Shown: positions 6,081 through 6,563 of the stretch, one piece after another
Position numbering within the stretch: position 1 is the stretch's first letter
Layout: the number at the start of each line of letters is the position of its first letter
Assembly: GCA_003485015.1 (NCBI GenBank)
Contig: DNCN01000201.1
Coordinates: 1 to 6,563 of the forward strand
Direction of reading: 5' to 3'
Length of the DNA stretch: 6,563 nt
Source of the DNA: a bacterium
GTDB lineage: Bacteria > UBA9089
Program-made: the position numbers and the translations under genes
The notes under the pieces: model-generated
What the model saw: the letters and a program-made list of their open reading frames with translations, nothing else
The model's database searches: none
What the model was told of the DNA's origin: nothing

Positions 6081-6113
6081 GACAGCTTCTCTTAAGACAT
6101 TAAGAGAGATGTC
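6081..6113 (+). promoter_or_regulatory. Intercistronic hairpin after the bS22-like gene
   Basis: CTTAA (6091-6095) and TTAAG (6100-6104) are the core of a stem: TTCTCTTAA (6087-6095) pairs with TTAAGAGAG (6100-6108) around a GACA loop (one G-T pair), and GACA (6081-6084) pairs with TGTC (6110-6113) after a small internal loop. It begins 3 nt after the stop. No U-run follows, so it is not a classical terminator; mRNA 3'-end protection, processing or attenuation between unequally expressed genes is more plausible. Confidence 0.5.
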
Positions 6114-6141
6114 AGCAAGAGAATGCATGAGAAAAAAATAA

Positions 6142-6158
6142 GAAGATAATATATCTTC
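6142..6158 (+). promoter_or_regulatory. Small leader hairpin upstream of the RAM-domain gene
   Basis: GAAGATA (6142-6148) and TATCTTC (6152-6158) are exact inverted repeats around ATA. The 3' arm is also the first unit of the hexamer repeat that follows, so the 5' arm could pair in part with later copies. Thermodynamically weak (AT-rich, 3-nt loop). Confidence 0.35.
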
Positions 6159-6172
6159 ATCTTCATCTTCAT
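6153..6172 (+). repeat. Hexamer tandem repeat (TCTTCA)x3
   Basis: Three perfect TCTTCA units (6154-6171) plus one matching base at each side form a short microsatellite in the leader of the RAM-domain gene, ending 20 nt before its AAAGGAGG. It is followed by A7, GTATG and T6, which may form another weak stem next to the ribosome-binding site. Being non-coding, unit loss or gain would only change leader length. Confidence 0.8.
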
Positions 6173-6206
6173 AAAAAAAGTATGTTTTTTGAAAGGAGGA
6201 CGGGTT

Positions 6207-6437
6207 ATGGCTAAGGCCTATCTTAAGATTGATGTTGAGCCAGGTAAAGAGAAGACAGTGAAAGGGGCGCTCCTCAAGATTAAAGGGGTATCTTCTGCGG
6301 AGTTGACCGCAGGTGAGCAAGACGTGATTGTCCTTGTAGAACAGAAGTCCTATGAGGACATCCTTAAGCTGGTGGTCAATAAGGTTCGCAAGGTACCCGG
6401 TATAGTCGGAACTGTAACCAACCTGATTCTGGATTGA
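6207..6437 (+). CDS. Stand-alone Lrp/AsnC ligand-binding (RAM) domain protein
   Basis: The 76-residue product is a single Lrp/AsnC C-terminal effector-binding domain (RAM, beta-alpha-beta-beta-alpha-beta) without the helix-turn-helix half. Visible are beta-1 AYLKIDVEPGKE (4-15), helix-1 VKGALLKIKGV, the central strands (SAELTAGEQDVIVLVE), helix-2 SYEDILKLVVNKVRKVPGI and the closing strand TVTNLILD. Stand-alone RAM proteins form ring oligomers and bind amino acids in the clefts; they may modulate full-length Lrp proteins or act as metabolite sensors, but the partner here is unknown. I use ATG at 6207: AAAGGAGG (6192-6199) is 7 nt upstream, and a longer reading from TTG at 6189 would place that site inside the gene. 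It lies 128 bp after the bS22-like gene, behind hairpins and a hexamer repeat, and 28 bp before dxr, so it is probably in the same operon. Confidence 0.9.
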   Translation: MAKAYLKIDVEPGKEKTVKGALLKIKGVSSAELTAGEQDVIVLVEQKSYEDILKLVVNKVRKVPGIVGTVTNLILD

Positions 6438-6465
6438 AGGATAGATTATAGAAGGCTTATAAAAC

Positions 6466-6563
6466 TTGAAGAAGAATCTAGCTATTCTAGGTTCTACTGG
6501 CTCAGTAGGGGGTAATGCCCTTAGCGTAATAAGAGAGTCTTCATCTTCCTTTAAGGTGTGGGC
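6466..6563 (+). CDS. dxr: 1-deoxy-D-xylulose 5-phosphate reductoisomerase, N-terminal part (cut by window end)
   Basis: Dxr (IspC) rearranges and reduces 1-deoxyxylulose 5-phosphate to 2-C-methylerythritol 4-phosphate with NADPH, the first committed step of the MEP isoprenoid pathway. Thirty-two codons are visible: the product starts MKKNLAILGSTGSVGGNALS, with the NADPH-binding GSTGSVG at 9-15, then VIRESSSSFKVW, matching the start of known Dxr proteins. The start is TTG at 6466; an in-frame TAA lies two codons upstream and no ATG or GTG is available before the motif, so TTG is nearly forced. Its ribosome site is weak (AAGG about 10 nt upstream), suggesting low translation or coupling to the RAM-domain gene that ends 28 bp earlier. 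The rest of the gene lies beyond the window. Confidence 0.92.
   Translation, partial: MKKNLAILGSTGSVGGNALSVIRESSSSFKVW

Noticed and set aside
6189..6206. Upstream TTG start for the RAM-domain gene
   Set aside because: The added residues are encoded by the AAAGGAGG ribosome site itself; ATG at 6207 is correctly spaced from it.
5919..6320. 133-codon open frame on the minus strand
   Set aside because: It lies opposite the bS22-like and RAM-domain genes, both of which have clear ribosome sites and family matches; its Phe/Leu-rich translation is just the complement of Lys/Arg codons.

Overview
This window is bacterial chromosome. It carries the C-terminal two thirds of SecA, a peptidoglycan L,D-transpeptidase with a LysM domain, a bS22-type small ribosomal protein and the first codons of Dxr (MEP isoprenoid pathway). 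Base composition looks moderately AT-rich by eye. Starts are often non-ATG (TTG for the bS22-like gene and dxr, GTG for the SepCysS and transpeptidase genes). Shine-Dalgarno sites of the AGGAGG type and sigma70-type promoters are clear. The lineage cannot be fixed from sequence alone. A mainstream model phylum seems unlikely, because the window also holds a SepCysS gene, an enzyme best known from methanogens and Archaeoglobus. A candidate-phylum bacterium from an anoxic habitat is my inference.

Layout: (1) 1-1845, plus strand, secA, cut at its 5' side by the window edge. (2) 1866-3934, minus strand, a two-gene unit nadA -> SepCysS with its own promoter near 3992-4021, converging on secA with only 20 bp between the stop codons. 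(3) 4139-5480, minus strand, LysM/YkuD L,D-transpeptidase -> YjbQ-family protein, with coding regions overlapping by 56 bp. (4) 5481-5976, about 500 bp with no convincing gene, ending in divergent promoters and several palindromes. (5) 5977-6563, plus strand, a 33-codon bS22-like ribosomal protein gene, a stand-alone Lrp/AsnC ligand-binding (RAM) domain gene, and the start of dxr, probably one operon from a strong TTGACA-17-TAGAAT promoter.

The most interesting element is the complete SepCysS-like enzyme. It keeps the three functional cysteines and the PLP lysine, but its PLP-lysine loop differs from the archaeal consensus as I recall it. It lies directly behind nadA, which encodes a [4Fe-4S] enzyme. 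Two readings are open: tRNA-dependent cysteine synthesis in a bacterium, or a PLP/persulfide enzyme taken over for sulfur delivery to NadA, in the place where many bacteria keep a NifS-like desulfurase. Second in interest are the tiny bS22-like gene, which is easily missed by gene callers, and the repeat- and hairpin-rich leader between it and the RAM-domain gene.
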